Below, piece by piece: positions 1-8,505 of a DNA stretch of 64,000 nt. The translations under genes were made by a program, and so were the position numbers. Origin of the DNA: Microbulbifer sp. YPW1 (GTDB lineage: Bacteria > Pseudomonadota > Gammaproteobacteria > Pseudomonadales > Cellvibrionaceae); NCBI RefSeq assembly GCF_013367775.1, contig NZ_CP055157.1, positions 248,001 to 312,000 on the forward strand, in the 5' to 3' direction. The notes below the pieces were generated by a model. It searched no databases. It had not been told where the DNA came from and was given only the letters and a program-made list of their open reading frames with translations. Every line of letters starts with the position of its first letter. Positions within the stretch are counted from its first letter, which is position 1.

Positions 1-1
1 G

Positions 2-112
2 GTGGAATTGCTGCGGGCAATTGCAGACTGCCTGGACTGCCCAATGCCACCGGTTTTGCCCGACATAGCCCGGAGCGCAACCGCCGACCCGGCGCTGGAA
101 GCGGCACTGTAA
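2..112 (+). CDS. C-terminal end of an unidentified protein (partial)
   Basis: An open frame enters from the left edge of the window and ends at a TAA 43 bases before a strong terminator. About 36 residues are visible, ending in a run rich in Ala, Asp and Leu (DPALEAAL). They carry no motif I recognise, so no function is assigned. The position directly ahead of a terminator supports a real gene end; the other two forward frames end in less sensible places. Confidence 0.5.
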   Translation: MELLRAIADCLDCPMPPVLPDIARSATADPALEAAL

Positions 113-154
113 TCCCGTCCATAGCGAGCAGCTTCGTTCAAAAACGGCGCTCCC

Positions 155-196
155 GGCAGCAAAAAAGCCAGCACTCGTGCTGGCTTTTTTGCTGCC
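155..196. terminator. Bidirectional intrinsic terminator, perfect 20-bp stem
   Basis: Two 20-base arms (155-174 and 177-196) are exact reverse complements around a two-base centre. A GC-rich core (GCCAGCAC) is flanked by A6 on one side and T6 on the other, so it can end transcription from both sides. It lies between the partial plus-strand gene and the converging YIP1-family gene. Confidence 0.9.
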
Positions 197-255
197 CTGC
201 CCAATCACTCGCGCCTGACATCTAGGCCAGCGGGAGAATACTAGGGGATATGCCG

Positions 256-873
256 TCAGGTATTTTGGTAGACCGGCCCCACGCCCATACTCCAGAGAAT
301 GACGGTGCCGACACGCACAGTAACCAGTAGGACTAACCCCACCGTCACCACGGATGACGCGTATACGAAGGCCCGCTCCTTATCGATATTCATCAGAATC
401 GGTATTCCCTCGTAAATGAGGTAGATGGAGTAGCAGGTGGCCAGCAGCGTGACTGCCGCATTCAGCCAGAGACTGGGATATAGCCCGACAAACCCCACCA
501 GAAAGATCGGTGTCGTTGCAAATACGGCAAGTGCAGTACCCTCATAGTGCCGAGTCTCTTCATCACCAGGCACCCTGAACGACCTTGCCATCCAGTTAAT
601 GAATTCGCCAAAGATATACACACCAAAAAGAATGGCGAAATAGGTGATTACCGCCAGAACCAACGCGCTGGACGGCGTCAACTTTTGAAAATTGTCACCG
701 ATACTAAATCCCACCTGAGTCACCCCGATGTAGCCAGAAACCACCGGAATGAGCGCCAGAATGGGCACATGACTCAGAAATACCTGCACAAACGAGTGCT
801 TGTCAGATCGAATTGCCTGCCACTCTTTATCCGGGTTAGTAAAAATACCGATGGTATGGCTTAGTAATCTCAC
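256..873 (-). CDS. YIP1-family integral membrane protein
   Basis: The protein has 205 residues and about five hydrophobic segments. Its N-terminal segment (residues about 6-16) reads IGIFTNPDKEW, the hallmark opening of bacterial Yip1-domain proteins. The GTG at 871-873 is chosen as start because AGGAGGG lies six bases upstream; an ATG 60 bases further upstream has no comparable site and would add an unlikely charged leader. Family members are inner-membrane proteins of unknown biochemical role. The gene stands alone between a terminator and sspB, in the place where other gammaproteobacteria often carry other envelope genes. The family call is good; the cellular role is unknown. Confidence 0.8.
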   Translation of the reverse strand: MRLLSHTIGIFTNPDKEWQAIRSDKHSFVQVFLSHVPILALIPVVSGYIGVTQVGFSIGDNFQKLTPSSALVLAVITYFAILFGVYIFGEFINWMARSFRVPGDEETRHYEGTALAVFATTPIFLVGFVGLYPSLWLNAAVTLLATCYSIYLIYEGIPILMNIDKERAFVYASSVVTVGLVLLVTVRVGTVILWSMGVGPVYQNT

Positions 874-1107
874 GCGGGTCCCTCCTACGCATCGCTTGCT
901 TGCAGTATCGGAAGACCAACGCGAATTCACCAATCAATAACAGGAATAAGGCGTCAATTTTTACGCCAGCACGCAAAGCGTATGCACGGAACAGGAGCAG
1001 GCAAGGAGATACGCGACCTTCAGGCCGCCCGTGGAGGGATCACATGAGCGGGAATCCGCCCGGGGCGAGCCCTGGCAGCAGCCAGGGCTAACGGAGACCA
1101 CAGGAGG

Positions 1108-1515
1108 TTACTTGACCACCCGCAGCGAGGGCTTTTTGGAAGGCTTTTTGAGTGTGGTTGGCGGCGTCGGCTCTGGCGGCTCCGGCGTTTCTTCCGGCTC
1201 GAATACCATACCCTGCCCGTTTTCACGGGCATAAATACCAACCACCGCCCCTACCGGCACCTGAATGTCGGTAGGTACACCGCCGAAGCGCGCGTTGAAG
1301 CGGATAGCATAGTTGTCCATGGTCAGCCCCATCACCGCTGTTTCAGAGACATTCAGGACAATTTGCCCATCTTCATTCACATGCTGCTGGGGAACCAGCA
1401 CACCGTTCATGTGGGTATCCACCAACAGGTACGGCGTGCACTTGTTGTCGGTAATCCACTCGTAAAACGCCCGCAACAGGTAGGGGCGATTCGGGGTCAT
1501 CGGCGGTTTATTCAA
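1108..1515 (-). CDS. sspB: ClpXP adaptor SspB
   Basis: SspB delivers ssrA-tagged and other substrates to the ClpXP protease. The 135-residue protein has the folded substrate-binding domain (residues about 10-105, with RPYLLRAFYEW and the conserved FNARFGG). A Pro/Glu-rich flexible linker follows, and the protein ends in PSLRVVK, the XB peptide that docks on the ClpX zinc domain. The probable start is TTG, with GAGG six to seven bases upstream inside the tail of sspA; the next in-frame ATG (1498-1500) has no ribosome site. The sspA stop is only nine bases upstream, so the two genes are probably translationally coupled. Confidence 0.93.
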   Translation of the reverse strand: MNKPPMTPNRPYLLRAFYEWITDNKCTPYLLVDTHMNGVLVPQQHVNEDGQIVLNVSETAVMGLTMDNYAIRFNARFGGVPTDIQVPVGAVVGIYARENGQGMVFEPEETPEPPEPTPPTTLKKPSKKPSLRVVK

Positions 1516-1523
1516 TCAGCACC

Positions 1524-2153
1524 TCAAGAGCGCATTTCGCGCTCAAATTCGGTCAGGCTCTGCTGGAATGCTTCCCGTGCGAACAGGCGATCCATGTAGT
1601 CCAGCAGCGGCTTGGCTTGCTTGGTCTTGGGCAGCGCGATTTCCAGCTGATCCAGACGCCACAGCAGGGGCGCCATACAGCAATCCACCAGGGAGAACTC
1701 CTCGTTAAAGAAGTACGGCAGGTCGGTGAACATCGGCGCAATCCCAACCAGGCTATCGCGCAGCTCTTTACGAGCCGCAGCCACGTCTTTGCCACCGGCG
1801 AGAATTTTGTCTACCAGCGGACACCAGTCACGCTCGATACGATGCATGATCTGACGACTCTGGGCACGGGCTACCGGGTAAACCGGAAGCAGTGGCGGAT
1901 GCGGGAAGCGCTCGTCCAGATACTCCATCATCACCTTGGTTTCAAACAGTACCAGGTCGCGATCCACCAGGGTGGGCAAGGAGTTGTATGGGTTGAGGTC
2001 TGCGAGCTCCGACGGCTTGTCGTCTGGATCTACATCAATGATATCAACGGAAACACCTTTCTCCGCCAGGACGATACGCACCCGGTGGCTAAAGTGACAA
2101 CGACCATCGGAAAAGAAGGTCATGGAGGAGCGCTTGTTGGTGGGCACACCCAT
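1524..2153 (-). CDS. sspA: Stringent starvation protein A
   Basis: SspA is a glutathione-S-transferase-fold protein that binds RNA polymerase and alters transcription in stationary phase and acid stress. The 209 residues match the family length. The thioredoxin-like N-terminal half has [12 protein letters not shown] and the N-P-Y-N-S-L-P-T-L segment, and a helical C-terminal half follows. Family members keep the fold but lack glutathione transferase activity. The ATG start has GAGGT seven bases upstream. The gene sits between the bc1 operon and sspB, the classic gammaproteobacterial order, and may be read partly from the petA promoter. Confidence 0.93.
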   Translation of the reverse strand: MGVPTNKRSSMTFFSDGRCHFSHRVRIVLAEKGVSVDIIDVDPDDKPSELADLNPYNSLPTLVDRDLVLFETKVMMEYLDERFPHPPLLPVYPVARAQSRQIMHRIERDWCPLVDKILAGGKDVAAARKELRDSLVGIAPMFTDLPYFFNEEFSLVDCCMAPLLWRLDQLEIALPKTKQAKPLLDYMDRLFAREAFQQSLTEFEREMRS

Positions 2154-2274
2154 TGTGGAACTACCTCAATCTACTGGCCGGTGTTAATCCGACCCTTTTC
2201 AAAACGGAAACCGGGCGGCTGGGCTGAACCGGAAAACCGGCGGCCCACCACCCGGAAAAACTGCTGGCTATCGC

Positions 2275-4476
2275 TTAGTGGTGAATATCTTTCCAGTATT
2301 CGCGATTCAGCAGCCAGGCAAAGATAAAGAACACCAGGATGAACGCCAGCACATAGAAACCGATGCGCTTGCGGGTTTCGGCCATGGGTTCCGCAATGTA
2401 TTCCATGAAGTTAACCAGGTCGTAAACCGCCTGATCGTACTCCACATCGTCCATTGAGCCCTTCACCTTATTGACCTTCAGGCTACCGCAGTTGGCATCC
2501 ATGATCGAGTTGCCCAATTCATCGCGCACTACCTTGCCGTGGTCGCGCTTGGGGCCGGGCGCGCATTCGGGCAGGCCCTGGAGCTCCATCAGCACGTGCG
2601 GCATACCTACATTGGGGAACACCTTGTTGTTCACACCGGTAGGACGGCTGTCATCCTTGTAGAAGCTCCGCAGGTAAGTGTAAAGCCATTCCGGAGAGCG
2701 TGCGCGTGCAACCAGCGTCAGGTCCGGGGGCGCGGCACCAAACCACACCTTGGAGTCATCCGGGCGCATGGAGATTTCCATCAGGTCGCCGATCTTGTCG
2801 TCGCCCAGCACCAGATTCTGCAGCATCAGCTCATTCGGGATATCCAGATCGGTAGCGACACGCTCCCAGCGGGAAAAGTTCGCACTGTGACAACCCATGC
2901 AGTAGTTGACGAAATACTTGGCGCCGCGCTGCAGGGAGGGCTTGTCCGTGAGATCAATATTGATGTGATCCAGCTCAACAGAGCTCTCCGCTCCTACCGC
3001 CTTGATCGGTACAAACGCCAGCAAAGCGACAGTGATAAAGCCACCCACCAGCAGGATGAAGGACTTGCTGCCAGACTGGCTGGTAACACGGGCCGGCTCA
3101 GGGTGCACCGCATCGCGGTTGGTCAACCACGGCAGTACCGCGAAGAAGGCCGCAAACAAGAGTGATACCGCGCAAACAAACAGGCTCGCTTTCCAGTTGA
3201 CCAACGCCATCCACAGGAACATGAAGGCGAAGGCCCCACTAACGATCCAGGACGCCAGCCCTTTGCGGGTGGTCGGATTGGTCCAGATCGGCATGGTCAC
3301 AAAGAACGCGAAGTAGAACAGGGTCGCTACCTGCGCCAGGAAGTTACGTCCGGGGGTCGGCGACTTCACACCCAGATAACCCAGGATGATGAACACCGCG
3401 GCAAACACCAGCAACAGGACCTTCGGCAGAATGCCCTTGTAACGGATGGACCTTACCGGGCTCTTGTCGAGCCATGGCAACACAAACAGGATCGCGATAG
3501 CTGCCCCCATGGCCACCAGGCCGAGGAACTTGGCTGTCAGCGGACCGATGTCCATGGTCACCGCACGCAGCACGGCGTAGAACGGCGTGAAGTACCAAAC
3601 CGGCGCAATGTGTTCCGGCGTCTTCAGCGGGTTCGCCTCTTCGAAGTTGGCGTATTCGAGGAAGAAACCGCCCATTTCCGGGAAGAAGAACACCACCACA
3701 CAGAATGCGAACAGGAATACCGCGATACCAACCAGGTCGTGCACGGTGTAGTACGGATGGAAGGCAACGCCGTCCAGCGGCACACCGTTTTCATCCTTGT
3801 TCTTTTTGATCTCGATGCCGTCCGGGTTGTTGGAACCCACTTCGTGCAGCGCCAGGATGTGCAGCACAACCAGCAGCACCAGCACCAGAGGCAGCGCGAT
3901 CACGTGCAATGAGAAGAAGCGTGTCAGGGTAATACCGGAGATCAGGTAGTCACCGCGAATCCACTGCACCAGGTCTTCACCAATGCCGGGAATGGCACCG
4001 AACAGCGACACGATTACCTGTGCACCCCAGTAGGACATCTGGCCCCACGGCAGTACGTAGCCCATGAAGGCTTCCGCCATCAGGACCAGGTAAATACACA
4101 TGCCGAAGATCCACACCAGCTCGCGCGGCGGCTTGTAAGAGCCGTACATCAGGCCGCGGAACATATGCAGGTAGACCACCACGAAAAACGCCGAGGCGCC
4201 GGTGGAGTGCAGGTAGCGGATAATCCACCCCATCTCGACATCGCGCATGATGTACTCGACGGAAGCGAAAGCCCCTTCAGCGGAAGGGTTGTAGCTCATG
4301 ACCAGCCAGATACCGGTCAGCAGCTGGTTCACCAGTACCAGCATCGACAGTACGCCGAAGAAGTACCAGAGGTTGAAGTTCTTGGGCGCGTAGTACTTGC
4401 CCATGTGGGTATCCCACGCGCGATAGATCGGCAGGCGCTGATCGACCCAATCACCCAATGCGGTTAACCAGTTCAT
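2275..4476 (-). CDS. petBC: Fused cytochrome b / cytochrome c1 of the bc1 complex
   Basis: One 733-residue frame joins two subunits of ubiquinol:cytochrome c reductase that most gammaproteobacteria encode separately. Residues 1 to about 465 are cytochrome b: haem ligands His90/His104 and His191/His206, and the Qo-site motif PVWY (292-295). Two extra hydrophobic segments (about 408-427 and 430-450) lie before the usual PEPARVT-like end. Residues 471-496 look like a signal peptide with a VGA cleavage site. The rest is cytochrome c1: CMGCH (526-530), APPDL (582-586), probable axial Met625, and a C-terminal anchor (about 705-723). Bradyrhizobium FbcH is a known fusion that is cleaved after membrane insertion. 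The start overlaps the petA stop by four bases. Confidence 0.95.
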   Translation of the reverse strand: MNWLTALGDWVDQRLPIYRAWDTHMGKYYAPKNFNLWYFFGVLSMLVLVNQLLTGIWLVMSYNPSAEGAFASVEYIMRDVEMGWIIRYLHSTGASAFFVVVYLHMFRGLMYGSYKPPRELVWIFGMCIYLVLMAEAFMGYVLPWGQMSYWGAQVIVSLFGAIPGIGEDLVQWIRGDYLISGITLTRFFSLHVIALPLVLVLLVVLHILALHEVGSNNPDGIEIKKNKDENGVPLDGVAFHPYYTVHDLVGIAVFLFAFCVVVFFFPEMGGFFLEYANFEEANPLKTPEHIAPVWYFTPFYAVLRAVTMDIGPLTAKFLGLVAMGAAIAILFVLPWLDKSPVRSIRYKGILPKVLLLVFAAVFIILGYLGVKSPTPGRNFLAQVATLFYFAFFVTMPIWTNPTTRKGLASWIVSGAFAFMFLWMALVNWKASLFVCAVSLLFAAFFAVLPWLTNRDAVHPEPARVTSQSGSKSFILLVGGFITVALLAFVPIKAVGAESSVELDHINIDLTDKPSLQRGAKYFVNYCMGCHSANFSRWERVATDLDIPNELMLQNLVLGDDKIGDLMEISMRPDDSKVWFGAAPPDLTLVARARSPEWLYTYLRSFYKDDSRPTGVNNKVFPNVGMPHVLMELQGLPECAPGPKRDHGKVVRDELGNSIMDANCGSLKVNKVKGSMDDVEYDQAVYDLVNFMEYIAEPMAETRKRIGFYVLAFILVFFIFAWLLNREYWKDIHH

Positions 4477-5072
4477 GCGGCGCCCTCCTGATCCACACCA
4501 ATTACGATGACGTCGTCACTTTCATAGGAGTACGGCGGTACATCCAGGTTGGTCGGGGCAGGAACGCCCTTGTACACACGGCCGGCCAAATCGTATTTGG
4601 AACCGTGGCACGGGCAGAAGAAACCACCCATCCACTCGCTGCCGCCCAGGTCTGCAGCACCCACTTCCGGGCGATACATCGGCGCACAACCCAGGTGGGT
4701 ACATAGACCTACCAGAACCAGGGTCTGGGCCTTGATGGCGCGATTTTCAGGATCGACGTAAGCAGGCTGGTTGGATTCAGCTGACTGGGGATCGCGCAGT
4801 AACGGATCCACTTTGACGAGGTTGTCCAGGGACTCCTGGGTCCGGCGCACCACGTACACCGGCTTGCCGCGCCACTCGACGGTGACCATCTGGCCCGGCT
4901 CCAGTTTGCTGATATTGTATTTGACTGGCGCGCCGGCAGCTTTTGCCTTGGCGCTCGGATTCCAGGAGGCGACAAAAGGTACAGCGACTCCGACCGCGCC
5001 TGCACCACCTACAACCGAGGTGGCAGCGGTCAGAAATCTGCGACGCCCCACATTTACACCGTCATCACTCAT
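4473..5072 (-). CDS. petA: Ubiquinol-cytochrome c reductase Rieske iron-sulfur subunit
   Basis: This subunit carries electrons from ubiquinol at the Qo site to cytochrome c1. The 199 residues begin with a Tat-type anchor (RRRFL at 10-14, then a hydrophobic helix to about 35) that is kept uncleaved in this family. The 2Fe-2S cluster ligands lie in CTHLGC (124-129) and CPCHGS (153-158), and the inter-loop disulfide cysteines are present. It is the first gene of the pet operon and overlaps the cytochrome b/c1 gene by ATGA, so the complex is translated in a coupled way. Confidence 0.97.
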   Translation of the reverse strand: MSDDGVNVGRRRFLTAATSVVGGAGAVGVAVPFVASWNPSAKAKAAGAPVKYNISKLEPGQMVTVEWRGKPVYVVRRTQESLDNLVKVDPLLRDPQSAESNQPAYVDPENRAIKAQTLVLVGLCTHLGCAPMYRPEVGAADLGGSEWMGGFFCPCHGSKYDLAGRVYKGVPAPTNLDVPPYSYESDDVIVIGVDQEGAA

Positions 5073-5525
5073 GACGTAGTTCTCCCATCACAGCGCCCCG
5101 CATAACCTGCATCAACGCAAGCCCGAGGCTGACTGGCCCAAACCCAAAAATTCCGGAAACCTTCTGCGATAAATCTGTCTGGCCAGCATGTGCGGTGACT
5201 CAGGGTAACCCGCATATGGCAGCGACGGTGCAGCCCCAACGGTTCAATACCAGAGAGAACAGAGCACCCGCACAGCGGTAATTGAACCACCACTGCAAAT
5301 CAGCGACTTAAATCAGAAACTCCCCTACAACTGGCCCGCTCGCTTGACCATAGAACAAAGTAGCCAAACCCCAAGTGCAAGCGGATAGAAATTCGCGCAA
5401 TGTTAAAGAAAATGCCAAACCTATACAAGGCGAAACCGGAAGGGAACATCGGTAACCCTGCGGCGAACTGGCGGAATTTTAAACAGATACAGCCTGCAAC
5501 ATACCGCGCGGAATGCATTGCAGAC
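5073..5525. other. Intergenic region upstream of petA
   Basis: About 450 bases separate the petA start from the rpsI terminator. No open frame with a ribosome site or family motif is visible. It must contain the petA promoter on the minus strand. I can only find weak candidates there (for example a TTGTAT and TAACAT pair with 17-base spacing near 5400-5430), so I do not call one. Confidence 0.5.
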
Positions 5526-5560
5526 AAAAAAAAGCCCGGCATTTGCCGGGCCAAAAAATA
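5526..5560 (-). terminator. Intrinsic terminator of the rplM-rpsI operon
   Basis: GCCCGGC and GCCGGGC arms (5534-5540 and 5545-5551) form a stem with a four-base loop. On the minus strand it is followed by a run of T residues. It lies just beyond the rpsI stop codon. Confidence 0.9.
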
Positions 5561-5573
5561 AAGTAATTCTCGC

Positions 5574-5966
5574 TTAACGCTTGGAGAATTGCGGCTTCTT
5601 ACGCGCTTTGCGCAGACCGACTTTCTTACGCTCAACGGCACGCGCATCGCGAGTCACGTAACCGGCTGCACGCAGCGGCTGACGCAGGGACTCGTCGTAC
5701 TGCATCAGAGCGCGGGTCAGGCCGTGACGGATAGCACCCGCCTGACCGAAGGAACCGCCGCCCTTCACGGTGACATTGATGTCAAATTTTTCGACCATGT
5801 CGACCATTTCCAGCGGCTGACGCACGATCATGCGCGCCACTTCGCGGCCGAAGTATTCGTCCAGGGTACGACCGTTTACGCTAATTTTACCTTCACCCTG
5901 CTGAATGAATACACGAGCAGTTGAGGTCTTGCGACGGCCGGTACCGTAATATTGAGTAGTTGCCAT
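5574..5966 (-). CDS. rpsI: 30S ribosomal protein S9
   Basis: The 130 residues match bacterial uS9 length. The N-terminus reads [14 protein letters not shown], and the basic tail ends KKPQFSKR; its last Arg contacts P-site tRNA in known structures. The gene follows rplM by 15 bases in the universal rplM-rpsI order and is closed by a terminator. Confidence 0.98.
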   Translation of the reverse strand: MATTQYYGTGRRKTSTARVFIQQGEGKISVNGRTLDEYFGREVARMIVRQPLEMVDMVEKFDINVTVKGGGSFGQAGAIRHGLTRALMQYDESLRQPLRAAGYVTRDARAVERKKVGLRKARKKPQFSKR

Positions 5967-5981
5967 GAGAATGCTTTCCGT

Positions 5982-6410
5982 TTAGATCGACAGTTCAATC
6001 GGCTGCTGCGCCGCATGAGGATGTTCGCTACCCTTGTACACCTTCAGTTTCTTGAACATGGCGCGACCCAGAGGGCCTTTCGGGAGCATGCCTTTAACCG
6101 CACTTTGAATAGTGCGCTCAGGCGCCTTGTCGATCAGCTTCTCAAAGCTGATGGATTTAAGACCACCAGGGTAGCCGGAGTGGCTGTGGTAGATCTTGTC
6201 TTTGGCCTTGTTGCCGGTCACGCGGACCTTCTCGGCATTGATCACAACGATGTAATCGCCGGTGTCCACGTGGGGCGTGTATTCAGGCTTGTGCTTGCCG
6301 CGCAGGCGGTGAGCAATCTCGGCGGAAATACGGCCGAGAGTCTTATCCGCAGCGTCAACAATATACCAGTCGCGAGTTACCGCTTCCGGCTTGGCACTGT
6401 AAGTCTTCAT
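5982..6410 (-). CDS. rplM: 50S ribosomal protein L13
   Basis: The 142 residues equal the Escherichia coli length when translation starts at the ATG giving MKTYSAKPE; the upstream in-frame extension of 29 codons is not conserved-looking. uL13 is an early assembly protein of the large subunit. It heads the rplM-rpsI operon, and a good sigma-70 promoter lies about 60 bases upstream. In E. coli, L13 represses its own mRNA through the leader; whether this leader does so is not visible. Confidence 0.97.
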   Translation of the reverse strand: MKTYSAKPEAVTRDWYIVDAADKTLGRISAEIAHRLRGKHKPEYTPHVDTGDYIVVINAEKVRVTGNKAKDKIYHSHSGYPGGLKSISFEKLIDKAPERTIQSAVKGMLPKGPLGRAMFKKLKVYKGSEHPHAAQQPIELSI

Positions 6411-6468
6411 GTTATAAAACACCTGTATATGGCCCCGGGAATGGAGCCGTCCCACGAAAAGAGCGCGA

Positions 6469-6497
6469 ATACTACATAAGCGCTCTGGGCATTTCAA
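6469..6497 (-). promoter_or_regulatory. Sigma-70 promoter for rplM-rpsI
   Basis: Read on the minus strand, TTGAAA (6497-6492) and TAGTAT (6474-6469) are separated by exactly 17 bases. Predicted transcription starts near 6462, leaving a leader of about 50 bases before the rplM ATG. Confidence 0.75.
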
Positions 6498-6557
6498 GCC
6501 TAAATTTGACCATTATGTGACCAGCGGGAGCCGTCGACGCCTCACTCCCATCCCGCC

Positions 6558-7697
6558 CTATTCCGGTCGATGGGGCCGCGCCAGATACTCCCGCGACTGC
6601 ATTTCCTGCAGGCGACTGATCGTCCGGTCAAACTCGAATCGCAACTGGCGGCCACCGTACAGGGAATCGATCGGCTCCGCCGCGGACACCACCAGCTTGA
6701 CGCAGCGGTCATAGAATTCATCGATCAGATTGATGAAGCGGCGCGCCTGACTCTCCATGCGCCCATCCATATGCGGCACATTGGCCAGCAACACCGTGTG
6801 AAACTCCCGCGCCAACTCAATGTAATCGTTCTGCGAACGCGGACCGTCGCACAGCTCAGCGAACTCAAACCAGGCGACATCGTCGGCAACCCGGTTGGCC
6901 ACAATCGGCCGCCCTTCGATATCCAGTGAAACCTGCTCCCGCACTTCACAGCCCTCCACCATCAGGCTGGCAAAGGATCGCTCCAGGCTCTCATCGGCCT
7001 CTTTATCCAGCGGGGCGTGGTAGAGCTCCGCCATTTCCAGCGCCCGCAAGCGGTAATCAACCCCGTTGTCCACATTGACAACTTTGGTGTGCTCCAGAAG
7101 CAGATCGATGGCGGGCAGGAACCGGGCGCGCTGCAAGCCATCCTTATATAGCCCTTCGGGAATAATGTTGGAGGTCGCCACCAGGGTAACGCCGCGATCG
7201 AACAACGCCTCTAGCAGATTGGCGAGAATCATTGCGTCGGTGATATCGGACACAAAAAACTCGTCAAAGCACAGCACTCGGGCGCGCTCGGCGATCCGAT
7301 CCGCAACCTTGTCCAGCGGATTCTTTTCGCCCGCCAGAGATTTCAGCTGGCGGTGAACATCGCGCATAAACCGATGGAAGTGGGTGCGCTGCTTGCGCGC
7401 AAACGGCAGCGCCTCAAAAAAGGCATCCATCAGGTAGGTTTTACCGCGCCCTACCCCACCCCAGAAATACAATCCCTTCACCGGGCGGCTGTCGCGCTTC
7501 CACAAACGGCGCAGACGGCCGACCACACCGCCACTTTCCCCCTGAAGCGCAAGCAGGCGCTCGTACAGATCCTGCAATTCTTCTACCGCCGCGCGCTGGG
7601 CCGGATCCTCAACAAAGTCCGGCCGCTGCAGGTCGCGCTGGTAGCGATCCATGGGAGTCAGGTGCGCAGGCGCATACGGGTGCTGTTCCGTGACCAT
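6558..7697 (-). CDS. zapE: Cell division ATPase ZapE
   Basis: ZapE is an AFG1-like AAA+ ATPase that binds FtsZ and influences Z-ring constriction under stress. The 379-residue protein has Walker A at 80-87 (GGVGRGKT), Walker B around 141-147 (VLCFDEF) and the sensor-like segment VATSN. It lies just upstream of the ribosomal operon and divergent from zapG, the usual gammaproteobacterial neighbourhood. Confidence 0.93.
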   Translation of the reverse strand: MVTEQHPYAPAHLTPMDRYQRDLQRPDFVEDPAQRAAVEELQDLYERLLALQGESGGVVGRLRRLWKRDSRPVKGLYFWGGVGRGKTYLMDAFFEALPFARKQRTHFHRFMRDVHRQLKSLAGEKNPLDKVADRIAERARVLCFDEFFVSDITDAMILANLLEALFDRGVTLVATSNIIPEGLYKDGLQRARFLPAIDLLLEHTKVVNVDNGVDYRLRALEMAELYHAPLDKEADESLERSFASLMVEGCEVREQVSLDIEGRPIVANRVADDVAWFEFAELCDGPRSQNDYIELAREFHTVLLANVPHMDGRMESQARRFINLIDEFYDRCVKLVVSAAEPIDSLYGGRQLRFEFDRTISRLQEMQSREYLARPHRPE

Positions 7698-7866
7698 TTA
7701 TTCATTCAAACCGTTCGTAGAAACTGGCAACATTGCCGGAAAGGATGCGGGGCCACACAACCCCAAAGCCGCTAGAAAGGCCGGATGCCGGCCCGATGGC
7801 GCGCACTTTACCAAATCCGTCGCGCGTTGGCACAAACCCGGACGGGGCGCGCGCTGGGTTATTGCG

Positions 7867-7872
7867 TATAAT
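7867..7872 (+). promoter_or_regulatory. Probable -10 box for zapG
   Basis: A consensus TATAAT lies 54 bases before the zapG start in the zapE-zapG divergent gap. No good -35 hexamer is seen at the standard distance, so the call rests on the -10 alone. Confidence 0.5.
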
Positions 7873-7926
7873 AGGGTCACCGTCATGGATGGCCGGTGCC
7901 ACTATTTATCTTGAGGAGGAAGTAAC

Positions 7927-8406
7927 GTGCACTCAACTTCGGTTTTAATTCTGGTCGGCGTATTCGGCCTAGCACTCGGAGCCCTGCTGGCCTTTCTGGC
8001 CACTCGCAGCCGCCAGAACATCGACCGCACCCAGGAATTGGAACTGCGCCTGAAAGAAGCGAACACCAAGCTGGAGGACTTCCAGCTGGAGGTAAATGAA
8101 CACTTTGACCAGACAGCCCAACTGGTTCACAACCTGACTCAGAGCTACAAAGATGTTCACGAATATCTCGCCAACAGCGCCATGCGCCTTTCCAGCCAGG
8201 ATATCGGCCGCCAGATGCTGGAGGCCGGCAGCGGTCAGCTGAGCGATAACGACGAAAACCTCAGCGTACTCCCACCTCGCGACTGGGCTCCGAAGGAGCC
8301 GGGTGCCAAAGGCACCCTGTCAGAAGACTACGGACTGGAGAAAGAGGCCCAAGCGCCGTCGCCCGCGGTTACCCCTCCACCCACAGAGGACGCGGTCAAC
8401 CGCTGA
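7927..8406 (+). CDS. zapG: ZapG (YhcB/DUF1043) divisome-envelope coordination protein
   Basis: The 159-residue protein has one N-terminal membrane helix (residues 5-25). A coiled-coil-rich cytoplasmic part follows (about 30-100), containing the conserved YKDVHEYLANSAMRLS segment of the YhcB family, and the tail is Pro/Glu-rich and disordered. In E. coli, YhcB links division, peptidoglycan and phospholipid synthesis. Start is GTG with GAGGAGG upstream. It is monocistronic and closed by a strong terminator. Confidence 0.88.
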   Translation: MHSTSVLILVGVFGLALGALLAFLATRSRQNIDRTQELELRLKEANTKLEDFQLEVNEHFDQTAQLVHNLTQSYKDVHEYLANSAMRLSSQDIGRQMLEAGSGQLSDNDENLSVLPPRDWAPKEPGAKGTLSEDYGLEKEAQAPSPAVTPPPTEDAVNR

Positions 8407-8450
8407 GCCACAAGCTCAGGCTGCCTGCTACAGGCCGGCAGCCCAAACAG

Positions 8451-8494
8451 CAGACACAAAAAAGGCGGGGTTAACCCCGCCTTTTTTGTGTCTG
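8451..8494. terminator. Bidirectional terminator, 44-bp perfect palindrome
   Basis: The two 22-base halves are exact reverse complements. A GGCGGGG core is flanked by A6 on the left and T6 on the right, so the hairpin works on both strands. It sits between the convergent zapG and sat genes. Confidence 0.93.
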
Positions 8495-8505
8495 CCGCCA
8501 GAGAA

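Noticed and set aside
2454..2536. Possible frameshift or fusion artefact within the cytochrome b/c1 gene
   Set aside because: The reading frame is continuous through both subunits, with every ligand in place and normal codon use at the junction, so a true fusion is the simpler reading.
5300..5647. A minus-strand open frame of 115 codons overlapping the end of rpsI
   Set aside because: It overlaps a ribosomal protein gene and its terminator in another frame; no homology pattern.
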